From Chalara sp. BL73 (taxonomy: Eukaryota; Ascomycota; Leotiomycetes; Helotiales): a DNA stretch of 64,000 bases. Of this stretch, positions 50,294 to 62,248 are shown in pieces. The notes beneath the pieces are model-generated. The model made no database searches and was not told the origin of the DNA. It saw nothing but the letters and a program-made list of their open reading frames with translations. Where the stretch lies: positions 248,001 to 312,000 of the forward strand of contig CAKJVC010000090.1 of assembly GCA_918026815.1 (NCBI GenBank), written 5' to 3'. A program made the translations under genes and the position numbers. How positions within the stretch are numbered: position 1 is the first letter of the stretch; each line of letters opens with the position of its first letter.

Positions 50294-52329
50294 TCACAAG
50301 ACGGCAGCAATGAGGGCCAGACCACCCCAGAAGAAGGACCCGGCCTTGTTCATAACTGCTGCACCTGTGATCTGTTCCCATTCGGAACCTCCACCACCAC
50401 CACCACCTCCTCCGCCACCTGATGTAAAAGTCAGTTACATTATTCATTTAATGCCGACTGTGCTTACCTCCGCCGCCCCCGCCGCCGCCTCCACCTGATG
50501 TAAAAGTCAGTTATATTTACTCATTTCATACCGGCTAAACTTACCTCCTCCGCCACCACCACCTCCTCCGCCGCCTGAAATATATTAATTTGGAATGTTC
50601 ACTGCATAGATCCAATTCTAACTCACCTCCTCCACCTGAAGGGGAATCACTATTGACAAATTAGGACGATGAAATACAACCGAACAGGGCCACTTACTGG
50701 TTCAATGGTGGGGGACAGTCGCAAGAGCAGATATCGATAGGTCCAGGCCGAATCGCAACAGCAGAAACTCCGGCAGTGTCATCAATAGCGGAGAAGCCAG
50801 TAGCAGCGGGTGGTGGGGCTGTCAGGCTTCCAACATCTGTTGCTAAAGGGCGTTCTGTAGCACCTGGTATGGAGGTAGATGGTGGATCAGAAGCAACCAA
50901 GGGTTCTGAGGCTGGTACATTATCACTGGCAACGGGGGCTGCGTTGAGAGTTGGGATGGGGGCAGATGGTGGATCAGAAGCAACCAAAGATTCTGGAGCT
51001 GGTGCAACATCACTAGCAACAGGGACTTCTGTAGTCCCTGTTACAGAGCCAGCCACTGGAGCTGAAGAAAGTGGGCCTTCAGCACCTGGTGCAGATTCGA
51101 GTGGTAGACTTGATGGAATCACAGTAGGTGAAGGCTCGCCTGCCTCCGATGGGTCTATCCTCGCGGCGTCTGTACCAGATGCAATCCCCGATGCGGTGGC
51201 TATAAGTGTTGGCAAGATTGTAGAAGGATCAAAGCTCGGTAGGGGAATTGGATCACTCAATGATGCCGCTACACCATCAACTATTGCTGCGGGGACTGGC
51301 TGCCATGCCGGACACCAGGCGCAGCGTCTACATGGTGGTGTAGGTGGAGGCGGAGTTCCCGTCTCTTCACAATCTTCTCCAGTAGGCGTAGGTTTCACTG
51401 GTGGGATGGAAGAACTGTCAGGCGGGGACGGGGGTGTTACGCACGAGCTCTCAGGTGGAGTGACCGTATGAGTAATTTCCTCTTCTGGGCATACTGTCTA
51501 CATCATCTTGTGTTAGCATTGCTCGCACCAATGTGAAGCTCTGAATGATGAAGAGCAGTCCTTAAGAGTGACTTACAACGTAGACGTCTTCTACTACGGT
51601 GACAGATGGAACACACGGATCCGGATTCTCTGGTCCGTTACAGTCGGTGATAGTGATCGTGTTCGTCACCGTAATAGTAGAGGTCTTCCCAGGACCACCT
51701 TTCCAGCCAGTTGGTCTTCCAGGTCTACCCGAGTTTCCACCACTGTCACAATAAGGGTCAGTCGCCATTGTCCACGTTAATTTTTCTTGGGATTTGAGCT
51801 TAATATTACCCGCCGCCGCCTCCTCCACCACCGCCACTATACCAGTTCTTTGTCAGCACATGTATTCCTCACAAGCATATCGAGAACCATGTCTGATTTG
51901 AGACTTTACTTACCCTCCGCCGCCACCACCTCCTTTTGATCCGCCACCGCCGCCGCCGCCACCACCTGGACTCTCAGCACGTTGTTTCAAGCATGGTTTA
52001 TGCGCAAGACCTACCGCCGCCGCCATTCGCTCCTCCACCGCCACCTCCGCCTTCGAGTACTAGTTAGAATGTATAACCCAACATCAATCGAGATACATAC
52101 CGCCTCCGCCACCGTTCGAACCGCCTCCGCCGCCACCTCCGCCACCATAGGCATATGAGTAGGATTTATAACCCCGCTGAGCCCAACATTGTCCTTGTTT
52201 GTCGTAGGGCAATCCCGTGCAGTCCTCACCCGGTGCCTTTGCTCCGTTAATATCAGGAGGCGCTGTTGTGAACTGGGCATGCACAGCGGCTTGTGCAGCC
52301 AAAAGAACCGAGAGTGTAGTCACTCTCAT
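50294..52329 (-). CDS. Glycine-rich, probably GPI-anchored cell-surface protein in ten exons (507 aa)
   Basis: Exons in order of transcription: 52101–52329, 52015–52059, 51914–51965, 51810–51836, 51577–51742, 50698–51497, 50627–50649, 50545–50574, 50468–50494 and 50294–50418. All nine introns are GT–AG (41–79 nt) and lengths sum to 1524 nt in one frame. The start MRVTTLSVLLAAQAAVHA is a signal peptide. Poly-glycine runs follow, built across four exons; then TSTITVTNTITITDC, a Cys/Pro part (PPPPTPPCRRCAWCP), and about 200 residues rich in Ser, Pro, Ala and Val with two imperfect LVASDPPS-type repeats. After CSCDCPPPL, more glycine micro-exons lead to a final segment ending AGSFFWGGLALIAAVL, a typical GPI signal tail behind small residues (GAAVMN). 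I infer an extracellular or wall-linked protein, function unknown. Exon 7 was chosen because it alone keeps frame between its neighbours. Confidence 0.8.
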
Positions 52330-53877
52330 GGCTAAATGGTGAACGAGTGTGTGGGATTGGTGGCGTAGCAATGCGTAATGAGAGTATGAAGAAATCAATA
52401 GCCCGGCCAGCGGAGCTCAAAGCCCAACGTTTATAGTTGGCTAAAAAGATGGATGAGGTTTGTGACATGTTTGCATTCCTGCGTGAGCAATTTGAAAAGC
52501 GGGTTGTTTCGTGAATATAACTCCACCATGAGGAATGCCCGAAGCCATGCTTCATATTTAATGACCATAATTGGCCATGGGTGACCAATCAGCATGATTA
52601 AGAGACGAATGGAAGCAGCCATCATGCATATTTATTGACAAGAATGAAGGTCCAGAAAGAAACCCATAGAAAGCCTCCATCAACTGATCTCGGCATTGCT
52701 GTTCTAGGCTCTAAATGGATGCATCACTACACAACTGAGAGTCGATACCGGACACTTCTAGAAATAAGAGAAGCGTAGCAGCACCCAACCAAAATAAGTG
52801 TCTATGGAGTGTAGACTGCTGTCTATGAAGCTTGATAATTTGCTTTAGATCACTCAAAGGAATAAACTTGCAATTGACTCAGCCGGGCATAATAAAGACT
52901 GTGCCTTGATTGAGTACATCCTCACGGATCCTTGACATCCTGTGGTCAAAGAATCAGGAGTGTGAGGCATACTCCGTTGTCATGTAGGGCAAGGAAGTCT
53001 TCTCCATTGGTATGACTGAAAGTGTATTCTTCACCTTGTCACCTTGTGACACTAGATTTGTACAGAACAAAGGCATGCTCGATTAGAGCCATATTCAAAA
53101 TATCATTGCATTTGAGAATCGTAATCTTTAGTCACATGTTGAATTTGATCGCTTGATTAGGCCGTGTGAGGGGCTTACCGTTCAGTCATCAGAACGATTT
53201 TGGGATGATACTTGGGCATCAGAGTAAAGTATCAAATAATGAATTATGAGGTAACAATTATCCTTTTGTGGCCTTAGGCACTCAATTTATGTGTTCACCA
53301 GCGTGTCAGAATTCATGGCGCCATGCTTTTAGTCAGCAAAACCTCAACAGAAACCCTAAATATATTAAAGCTTATTATATATACATTAAAATATGTTTCG
53401 CACTTTTGTTTAATTACAATTGTTTATAAGTGTCGGTAGTTGAGTTTTAATAAGAAGTTGATTGCTTTCTTGTTTTGTTGAAAAGATACTTATTCGCTAA
53501 GCTGGAGTATGCGCCACGAATTCAGCCATGAACGCCTGAGCTTTGTCAGCACCATTACTGTGAAATAAAGAAAGATATATATGTAAAAGATTGAGTGCCG
53601 TAATTTAAAAACACTTTCCCGAAGTAACAGATTAAAAGAAAACAACTAGATTACCAATAAAAAGAGCATTGTAGTAGCATTGAATATGCATTTTTGTGTT
53701 GCTGGTGCTAACTAAAGCGTTCATTCAATTCCTGCTACCACTGGTGGTTCCTGATTAAGTAAGCCACGGCCGAATTAACTTACGGCATCTGGCTGCCTCT
53801 TCCGATGTTGCACTTTCCTAACCTTTTGCCTCCATCATACAACAACACTGCGCCAACATCGATTCTCTTAAGCCGCA
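52330..53877. other. Divergent intergenic region, A/T-rich toward the right
   Basis: It separates the divergent glycine-rich gene and yme1. A very A/T-rich stretch lies at about 53340–53460. No gene is supported. Confidence 0.5.
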
Positions 53878-56412
53878 ATGGCGGCGACTGGTAAAGTCCT
53901 CAGTCGGTTCGTCCCCGACTTTCGGCATGCTATGTCAATACCATTAAGAGGCAGTCATCCACTACGCACGTTTCCTTCCATAATATCATCACAAACTCGC
54001 CGACAGCTGACCACAGATTTATCACCACTACGGTCTCCAGCACGGCCGTTGACCTCCTATCCCTTACTAAAATGCATACAGTCACAAAGGAGGGGCCTTT
54101 TGGGTGGAGCCTCGAGGAATCGACTTGCACAATTAGAAGAAACAGCAAATAGAAATCCAAATAGCGCCACTGCACAGAATGCTTTCTATCAAGCCCTGCT
54201 GCGCGCAGACATGCCTGCCATTGTTGTCGAGAGGCACCAGACAGGTAGTTTCGCAACAAATACAGCCACCGAGGCTGCTTACCAGAAAGCGCTGGGACTT
54301 CTGCAACAGGTGGAAGGAAATACGGCTGGGGGTCACTTCACGGGACAAACAGGGAATTACAATACTGCGCAGATACAAGCTAGTAAGTGATATTTAGTCT
54401 ATATTCTACTTTTTCTTCCCATGCGTCGCTTTGCTGGTCCTTCTAGATGTTCTCTGCACTTGCAGACATTCAAATTTTAAGGAGGCAGGCGCCTGCTAAC
54501 TTAAAATATAGTAGCTCAAGCTGTCGCAGCACAAAACCGAGGTGGTAATATGGCTCGTACCGTCACTGCGGAATCAGGAGCCAAGGATAATGCTCTCCAT
54601 GTCATCGTTGAGGAGACATATGGTCATCTCGTATTCAAATGGTTCAAGCTCCTTCTATACTTTGGTCTTTTCACGTACCTAAGCCTTATGGTCATTGCGA
54701 TGCTGGTTGATTTCTTGCAATCGTTCAAGAAGATTGGAGGCGGAAAATCACAAAACGAGGCGAAAGCAGAGCAGCAAAACGTTCGTTTCACTGATGTACA
54801 TGGATGTGACGAGGCCAAAGACGAATTGCAAGAGCTTGTTGACTTCCTGAAAGACCCTGCAAAATTCTCAACTCTTGGTGGCAAGCTGCCTAAAGGCGTG
54901 CTATTAGTTGGACCACCAGGTACTGGTAAAACTTTACTGGCCCGTGCTGTTGCTGGCGAAGCTGGTGTTCCATTCTTCTACATGTCTGGTAGTGAGTTCG
55001 ATGAAGTTTACGTTGGTGTCGGAGCGAAACGAGTTCGAGAATTATTTGCCGCTGCCAAAGGAAAATCTCCTGCGATTGTATTCATTGATGAACTCGATGC
55101 GATTGGAGGGAAGCGTAACGCAAGAGATGCTGCATACGTAAAGCAAACTCTTAATCAACTACTCACAGAATTGGACGGGTTTGAACAAAATAGTGGAGTT
55201 ATCATACTAGCTGCTACCAACTTTCCAGAGATGTTGGATAAGGCACTCACCCGTCCTGGACGATTCGATCGTAACGTCACTGTGGGCTTGCCTGATGTAC
55301 GAGGTCGTATGGCTATTCTCAAGCATCATATGAAAAAGGTCATTGCTGGTGGAGACGTCAGTCTTGAGGATCTTGCAGCAGGGACACCAGGATTCTCTGG
55401 TGCGGAGCTGGAAAATGTCATCAATCAAGCTGCTGTCCATGCTAGCAAGGCCAAAGCAAAAGCTGTCTCGATGTTGGACCTGGAATGGGCTAAAGATAAG
55501 GTCATGATGGGCGCTGAAAAGAAAAGCATGGTCATGAGTCAACACGAACGGGAGATGACTGCCTTCCACGAAGCTGGACATGCACTAGTTTGCATGTTCA
55601 CTCCTGGTGCAAATCCGCTATACAAAATCACCATAATTCCTCGCGGAATGTCACTTGGTATGACGATGCACTTACCAGCGATGGACAAGTACTCGGAGAC
55701 ATTTGATGAATTGCAAGCTCGGATTGATGTATGCATGGGTGGAAAAGTGGCTGAAGAATTGATATACGGGCCAGCAAAAGTTACGAGCGGAGCTTCTAGC
55801 GATCTACAGCAGGCCACAGCAACAGCTCGTGCCATGGTCACAAGAATGGGCATGTCACCTGCCCTTGGAAACGTCGACCTTGCGTCCGACTACAAATCAT
55901 TATCTAGTGAAACAAAACAACTCATTGAACAAGAGGTCCGTCGTCTAGTAGAGGAAGGCAGAGTACGAGCCGAGAACCTTTTGAGGAGCAAGAGTAAGGA
56001 GCTTCAATATTTAGCGAAGGCTCTGGTTGACTAGTACGTTCTACTCCTCCTTGTTTCTTCTCTTGTTTCTCCTAATGTTTCAGAAGCCTAGAGGCACTGG
56101 AATCTTACTCATAGGTGTGGCTTGCTGACTTTTCGTAGTGAAACCTTGAACAAGGACGAAGCCTATAGTAAGTAATTTCCCTGTCAAAGAAGCATCTCAA
56201 GCCTACCACAAACTGTGGCAGATTATCCTGGAACGGTTTACTGACAAGATATAGGGGTCATTAAAGGGGAGAAGTTAAAGAACCGTGTGGTGATCCCAAG
56301 TGGCAGTATTAAAGTGCCGCTCACTATCTCTAATGTGCCCGTTATACCGGACACGGAGACGTCAGGAACGGACAGCAAGGAACCGCCAACAGGAGGGGCA
56401 TCTCTTGCATGA
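53878..56412 (+). CDS. yme1: Mitochondrial inner-membrane i-AAA protease Yme1
   Basis: Four exons, 53878–54382, 54512–56033, 56139–56167 and 56255–56412, encode 737 residues with consistent phases. The N-terminus is Arg/Ser-rich without acidic residues in the first 15 codons, fitting a mitochondrial presequence. One membrane segment follows (about residues 205–228, WFKLLLYFGLFTYLSLMVIA). The AAA module has Walker A GPPGTGKT (about 301), Walker B IVFIDELDAIGG (about 360) and the second region of homology ALTRPGRFDR. The M41 protease has the zinc motif HEAGH (about 521). One transmembrane span identifies the i-AAA type facing the intermembrane space rather than an m-AAA subunit. It degrades unassembled inner-membrane and intermembrane-space proteins. 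The final 29-nt and 158-nt exons are supplied by splicing; without them the frame stops after ALVD. Confidence 0.96.
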
Positions 56413-57166
56413 ATGCCATCATGTTACAGCGGTAGCGGCAGAGATCATTGTAGAATTATATGAGCGAAAATAGAGAAGGGCTTCAAAGCGTTCTCCTAAC
56501 TTATTTCTAATTATCTGAAAACGACTGCCATTGTGGCGCATTCCCATACACGTCTAGAATCATGATGAGAACGGTTACACTTACAAGAATGCCGTACAGA
56601 AAATTCTCTGAACCTTACCTACCTCATCTGAGGTCTAATACGGATCTGCGTCATTCCAATGTATCATGTGTTTGGACACATTCTCCACCCTATAGCTTTA
56701 GGCAGGTATAGCTACCAAAGGATGTGAAATTAAGTCTAATCTATATCGCAATGGAAAATTTAAACGATTTCACGTATGCTGAGATATCTACTAATTTAGC
56801 ATCCACTCCCCAATCACTACGAAAAAAGAAACACTACACCAAAAAGTGTATCTCGCGACTAAAGTTTGTGGTTATCTGACGGCGTAAATCAGTCCTAAGC
56901 CCCTGGCAAAGTCAGCAAATAGGATGTGCGGAATCCAGAAGCGAACTTCTTCTGATATCTGTATTGATACCGGGTACGAGCTGTTCAGAGCCAGCTGGCT
57001 CACATGGTCTGAAGCGTCGTAAATCAAGACTGCTCCTACTTCCACTATGTTTTGCCGAACGGCCAACAGCTATACAGTAAGCATAACAAGCACTTGCAGT
57101 TATGTGTGATCGCTTTCCTTATTTGTGTATTAAATGCTTGTGTTTCTTCAACTCATATCTATATGT
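56413..57166. other. Convergent intergenic region
   Basis: No gene is supported. It contains the 3' flanks of yme1 and of the deubiquitinase gene. Confidence 0.5.
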
Positions 57167-60160
57167 TTACATGATCGCGCACTCTCTGTCCGGCAAATCC
57201 TTCTGTCGCTTCTCTTTATATCCATGCGTATTTGCAGGCATCTTGCCTTTTGATTCCTTCTTCGGATCAGCAGGCTCCTCCCTGGAGTTGCGACCTTTCT
57301 TTGGTGCTCCTTCAAACCAACTCATTCGATTATCACCAGAGGATCCAGGTCTACTTGTTGGTCTACTCCGACTACCAGTCCGGAACTTCGATGCTGCACG
57401 AGATAACCTCTGTGCTGTTGTTTCTTCCATGGGAGTTACCGGGGTTGACTTGACTTCAGGCACGGAGGCCCTATTCTCTGGCTCACTGTCTATATATCCT
57501 GCGATTCGACGGTCATCAGGCATATTGAGACTCCTCCTAGGCTCAGCGTCGAATGATCGACGATCAAAATATCCTTCATCTGGCTTTGGTTCCAAAGGGC
57601 TTGACCTGCAAGCGCATAAGTAATTGTCACTAAACCAAGAAAAAATCGGGCATTCTTACTCTTGTATCCTCACATCTATCGTGGATATTTGCTCATATGA
57701 TGGTGGTTCATCGGCTAAATCCTGATATATCTGCTGTACTTGGTAGAAGAGGAGAAATGGCATCTCGTCCTTCAGTGCCTGTTCCACATCGACTTGGCAT
57801 ACTCGAGGCGATGACAGATCGTCATGCCTGATCCACTGCTCAACAGGATATACCGGTGGTAGACTGGAACTGCTGAGTCTCTTATCAGATGTGGAATCGC
57901 CATCGGATGTTTTTGGGTGCCCCTTATAAAGGAGACGTAATGTCCTTCCTCCGTCGAAATTCCACGGTGACAGATGAACGATACTAGTGATAATTTGAAC
58001 TTTTGCATGAGAGAAGGGCCATCGGAGACATCGTCGTCATCCGGAAAATGAGGAAGTCGGATATCGATCGGAATATCTATTGGAGTATTCTTTCGAGCAG
58101 GTTTCCCATTCTCCATCGTGTACCGTTTGAGCCGAATACATAGAGTTGGTGCGGTTCTCTTGAAGTACTCTGCAATCTCTCCGCCACTTTCAAGACTCGT
58201 GTTCCGTGAATACCAAGCTGAATATCAGTTAGTACAATGCTCTTTGTATCCTCAAATATAAAATGGCCAGTAAATTAGTATCTTTCTCGCTAGGCTTTGA
58301 GAGAGTTATGTGGTTATAGAGCATCTTTCAAATCTGTCTTGAAGAGGCTATATATACCAAACAACCAAGCAACCGGCCAGTCTCAATACACATATTGAGA
58401 ATTTCGACGTGCCTTCATATTGCTTAACTATGAAATTGAACTAAAATTGGAGAACTCCATACGGAAGTTACATGTGCTATATAAAGAGGCAAATAACTAG
58501 CACTTACGCATCAGACTGAAGAACTGCCAGGCAGATGTTGTAACCTCCTTCGATTCTTTTGCGGACCGACTTAAAGTGGGCTTAGTATCTAGATCTGTCG
58601 AAGTTTCTCCTTCTCGCCCTTCATTTTGTTCTGGTTTGACCCGGGTTGCTATTAAGCTGTCGGTGCGATTCCTTCGGAATTTCTGGCTCATCGGCGTAGA
58701 TGGAGTTAGAGGAGATATAGGAGTTCCCGGGTTAGAGCTAGTCAATTCTCTAGTCTCTATATGTAGAGTTTCTTCCTTCTCGCTCGATTTCGAACCATGT
58801 GATTGAACTGAAGACACCGTGTCCGAGCGCTTCAGATCCCTCTTCACCTGCACAGTATTGTTGAAGTAATTCTCAAGGCAATCCTCTAGTTTGATGACGC
58901 GACCGGGTTCTTCGTCTGGCACGGCAACGTCTAGTAATCGTTCCTGCACTACCTTGTGATCATCCTTCGAGTCTTTCGTGCTGTCATAGTACAAGTCCAT
59001 CCTCAGGTCAAGCAGCGGCAATTGTAGCTTGTCAGTCAAGAATATAAAAACTCAGATGCATCCTGCTGCTTATCTTGATCATTTGGCTCCCATCCACAAG
59101 CCGCAAGAGCATTTTGTAGTTTGCTCGTCTATGCATTGAATTAACTCTGAGATGGTAAAAATGGCAACAACATACTATATCAGTATTTATCAGATATCCG
59201 CTTCTCATCATGTTTACCCAGACTCGTATGAGCATTGACAAGTGGTTTTTCTTCTCGTCTTCTGAGTTCTTGTCCAAAACAATAATGGGTTCGAAACTTT
59301 CAAGGTTCGCAAACATTGCAAACAAAGTCGAATCCATATAACAACTGACACCATTGCGATTCACTGCACCATGCATTACTACCGAGGAGTCATAAGGCTT
59401 AACCATACCTTCTGCCGAGGTGTGGAACAGGGTTAGGAGGGCCTTGGCTATATCTATGTCCTCAGAGGATTGCTGGAGCGCATAGTCTAACTGTTCTTCC
59501 TTTGGAAATATATTCTCAATGTTAAGTCGCTTTTTGAGCTTCTCCATCTACAATCCTTAGCATGATCTAAGATGGACGAGTCCTAAGATACCTTGTCTCT
59601 GTGATCCTTCTCTAATTTTCTTTGCGGATCATTCTTAGCTTTGAAAATCTCGAAGAGATTATCGATAGACCTTTGGGCCTTTGCCTGTAGAAATCTCAGT
59701 CTTCATCTGGGAACTCTTCGGCTGTGGGAAAGCTGGTAAATGGAGTCATGCAAATAACAAGCACTTTGAAATCCGCTAGATGATATGGATATACAAGAAA
59801 TAACCTCAAGTTTTGCCGAAATGAAGCTTAAATATACATCATTGGCAAGAAAACCTGGGGAGATTCTACAGAAATAGGATCTTGAACAACAATCGCGATA
59901 TTGAGCTGTAAACCTAAACAACTAGTGAACTATAACTGTAAAAATGCGCTAAGAATTTGGCTTAAAACTCCACTCAAAGTATAGCACAGTCTTGAAATAT
60001 CCTTTAAATAAAGATATTCACTTGCAAACATAAAAATTAACACTAAGTACAGCACCATTCACTCGACGTACCTTTTGTCGGTTGACTTGTCCCTCGACTT
60101 CTGGCGCCGATGAGATGTAGTATTTCTTCGGCCAAGAAACATGTCTTTGATTTCCGACAT
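57167..60160 (-). CDS. USP-family ubiquitin hydrolase with CaaX end; reading frame broken twice
   Basis: Recognisable exons: 59592–59684, 59176–59547, 58508–59128, 57660–58217 and 57167–57605, with a tentative first exon 60072–60160. The Cys box is NRNGVSCYMDSTLFAMF and the His box GHYVSFIRG; CIRLKRYT and EQWIRHDDL are further USP blocks (peptidase C19). The protein would cut ubiquitin from substrates. It ends CAIM, a CaaX prenylation motif. Exon 58508–59128 is 621 nt where its flanking phases demand one more base, and exon 57660–58217 is 558 nt where 559 is required. The breaks fall at about 59041–59050 (after ...QQDASEFLY) and about 57916–57940 (after GHYVSFIRG). Coding on either side is well preserved. 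Either the gene is a young pseudogene or two bases are missing from the assembly. The first exon's phase does not fit exon 2, so the 5' end is incomplete. Intron 58218–58507 is long (290 nt). Confidence 0.8.
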
Positions 60161-60945
60161 GGCTGCAAACTCTAGACTGCTCAGCAAGCTACCCAAAATG
60201 CAAGCATACAAGTGTAAACATGGGGTTGTGAGGTGTTGTGTGCAGATGTATCACGGTCTTGGCGGAGTTATTTATATTCGGCGGCCTCGTGCTGTTCAGG
60301 GTTCCTTCAAGGTAAGCGAGCAGTGCGACAATGTCTGAGCCACATGATCTTGAAAATGATGGTCAATTGAAGTCTTCAGTATTGTAGATTACTGTCTCCA
60401 AAGGTTGTAAAGACAGCAGAAGGTTCATTCTCCTGGGACATGAGGCGAAACTCGGTGGAAAATGTGTCCGTGGCGTAACCTGGTGTTGGGCTGGCTGATA
60501 GGGAGTGGGGGACAAGACCCTGGTAGTGCCAAGCTATTTTACGCCAAGAATTCTGCTCTTGGGTCAATTTGAACATCACTGATATTTTTGTGTAGGCAAC
60601 GCATAAAACGATATGGCCTTAAGAGAGCTGTCTACGTCGTTCTTTCGACTTACCAGCAGGGGCAATCGAGCGGCGGTATCAATTGCAGGGCATAGCAGCC
60701 GCAGATATGTGCTAAGGAGCTGGCAACAGCACCGAGACTAATAGGCTTCCCAGGACCAACCATCTTGAAATTGCGGGAGGGCCAGCGCTTACAGAAAGTA
60801 ATTTAGTAGAATAGATTTCCGGTTGTTTGAGAACGGGTCCAAATCTGGAAACTTGCCTCTTACATTAACGGAAGTAGCATCTCATCTCCTATTTCTAGTC
60901 CCCGAATGCTAAAGCGAATTCTTGTATATTCTATCAGAAGATATG
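60161..60945. other. Intergenic region
   Basis: It lies between two minus-strand genes. A 67-codon open frame at 60376–60579 (-) reads protein-like in places but has no start context or partner exon that I can support. Confidence 0.4.
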
Positions 60946-62248
60946 TTATGCTTTGCAGGCCTGCTGCGGGTCAACATCCAATATCCTCCAATCTTCCAGC
61001 TTGCTAAAGTCCCACATCACGTACGCCCATTTCCTTAAAGGCTGCTTGTGTTCTTGGAAGTACAGTACGTCTACCTTCTGATTTGTCGACCAGGGCCAGG
61101 CGGCATTTGGGACATCGACGAGACTATCATCCTCAAAAAGAAGCTCCTGCCCATCTTCGGCAGCAGTGTAAATATCGGTCTGGTACACCCAGTCGTACGG
61201 ATCCTCTTCCAAAGCTTCTGTTAGGAACGCGCGGTCACAACAGATATTGTATTCAAGAATAGAAGCCTTTTGCGCAGTAGAAGATGCGTTGAGCAATCGG
61301 CAAAAGAACAGGAGACCGAGGGACATGAGATATCCTGTATTTTGTATTTGCCAATATTCTGTAAAGGTAGTTAGGTAACCGACAATCGTGAGAGATAAAA
61401 GAAGCACCCACCATCATGTAGATCTTTGTTAGGACAAAGTTTGGAAAGTTCAGAGGAACTCTCCCGGAGAATCTCTGTATGACGTCTAATGATGTAGTCA
61501 CGTACGCAAGCCACTTCCTCGACCTCCCAAACTTTGAAGATGGAGAGAAAAAGCAAGCTTTGATCCATCGAATCAAAGCACCGCCGAGATTCTGGTGGGA
61601 TTTGTATACCACCAGGCTCGGTGAACAAGGTCCGGAACAGCTCGAAACGGTAGAGAGCTCGGTAGATGCGACGTTTCTCGTTGATAGAGAGATCTCCATG
61701 AAATTGGATTCTTTCTCCCGTTACTGGATGAACAGATAGTGTCGCCTCGCAGAAATCAGAGGTTATTTTAGTGACTATAGATTGGAGGCGTGACAAAGAT
61801 TCGAGGGTCCCGATATCCAGAGAGTCGCACGTAGCAAGCGAAGATGAACCTCGTTCCGCTTTATGCTGTGAAATGAAAGATTTCACACTATCCTTGCGCA
61901 AACCGGATCCATCGAACCCAATTTGAGAAGCTTTATGGACCGCCAGAGCATCTGGAAGAACCTGTGGTCCAATATCGCGGAGCAACACTGCTGAGAGTAT
62001 GACCTTCCGCCCATTCAGGTAGACTTTGTGATACAGTGGCGACGATCGAACTAGCGTTTGCAGAGCAGGAATGTTCGGCGCAGAATGAAGGATCGGTGCC
62101 TTGAGTTCGGCGGGCAAACCATCAAGGCTGGCATTCTTTGGGTCGCAGCGTTCGATTGGGGCTCGGTGGGTTTGAAGCTAGCGCGGGTATCTGCTGTTTT
62201 GGTCATTCCATCTTCAGAAATCTCCAGATGACCAATTTCACTCTCCAT
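60946..62248 (-). CDS. F-box-like hypothetical protein (about 377 aa)
   Basis: The secure exons are 61412 to about 62127 and 60946–61358, joined by a 53-nt GTGGGT...ACAG intron. The N-terminal segment LPAELKAPILHSAPNIPALQ, followed by TLVRSSPLYHKVYL, has the F-box-like pattern common in large fungal families. The rest, including EKRRIYRALYRFELFRTLF, is an alpha-helical domain of unknown function. The C-terminal exon is rich in Asp, Glu and Trp (YVMWDFSKLEDWRIL). The start is tentative: an ATG at 62246–62248 spliced after five bases (GA/GTGAAA to GCCAG/C at 62127) gives MDLDGLPAELK and a total of 1134 nt in frame. Without a splice, the ATG frame does not connect. Such proteins may be SCF adaptors, but a substrate cannot be named. 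Confidence 0.7.

Noticed and set aside
50776..51471. 231-codon open frame on the plus strand
   Set aside because: It is the antisense of the large Pro/Ser/Ala exon of the glycine-rich gene, whose splice sites and signal peptide support the minus strand.
57840..57880. A 35-nt GT–AG segment that would repair the second USP frame break
   Set aside because: Shorter than any intron in this window, no branch site, and it would remove residues next to a conserved block; a missing base is simpler.
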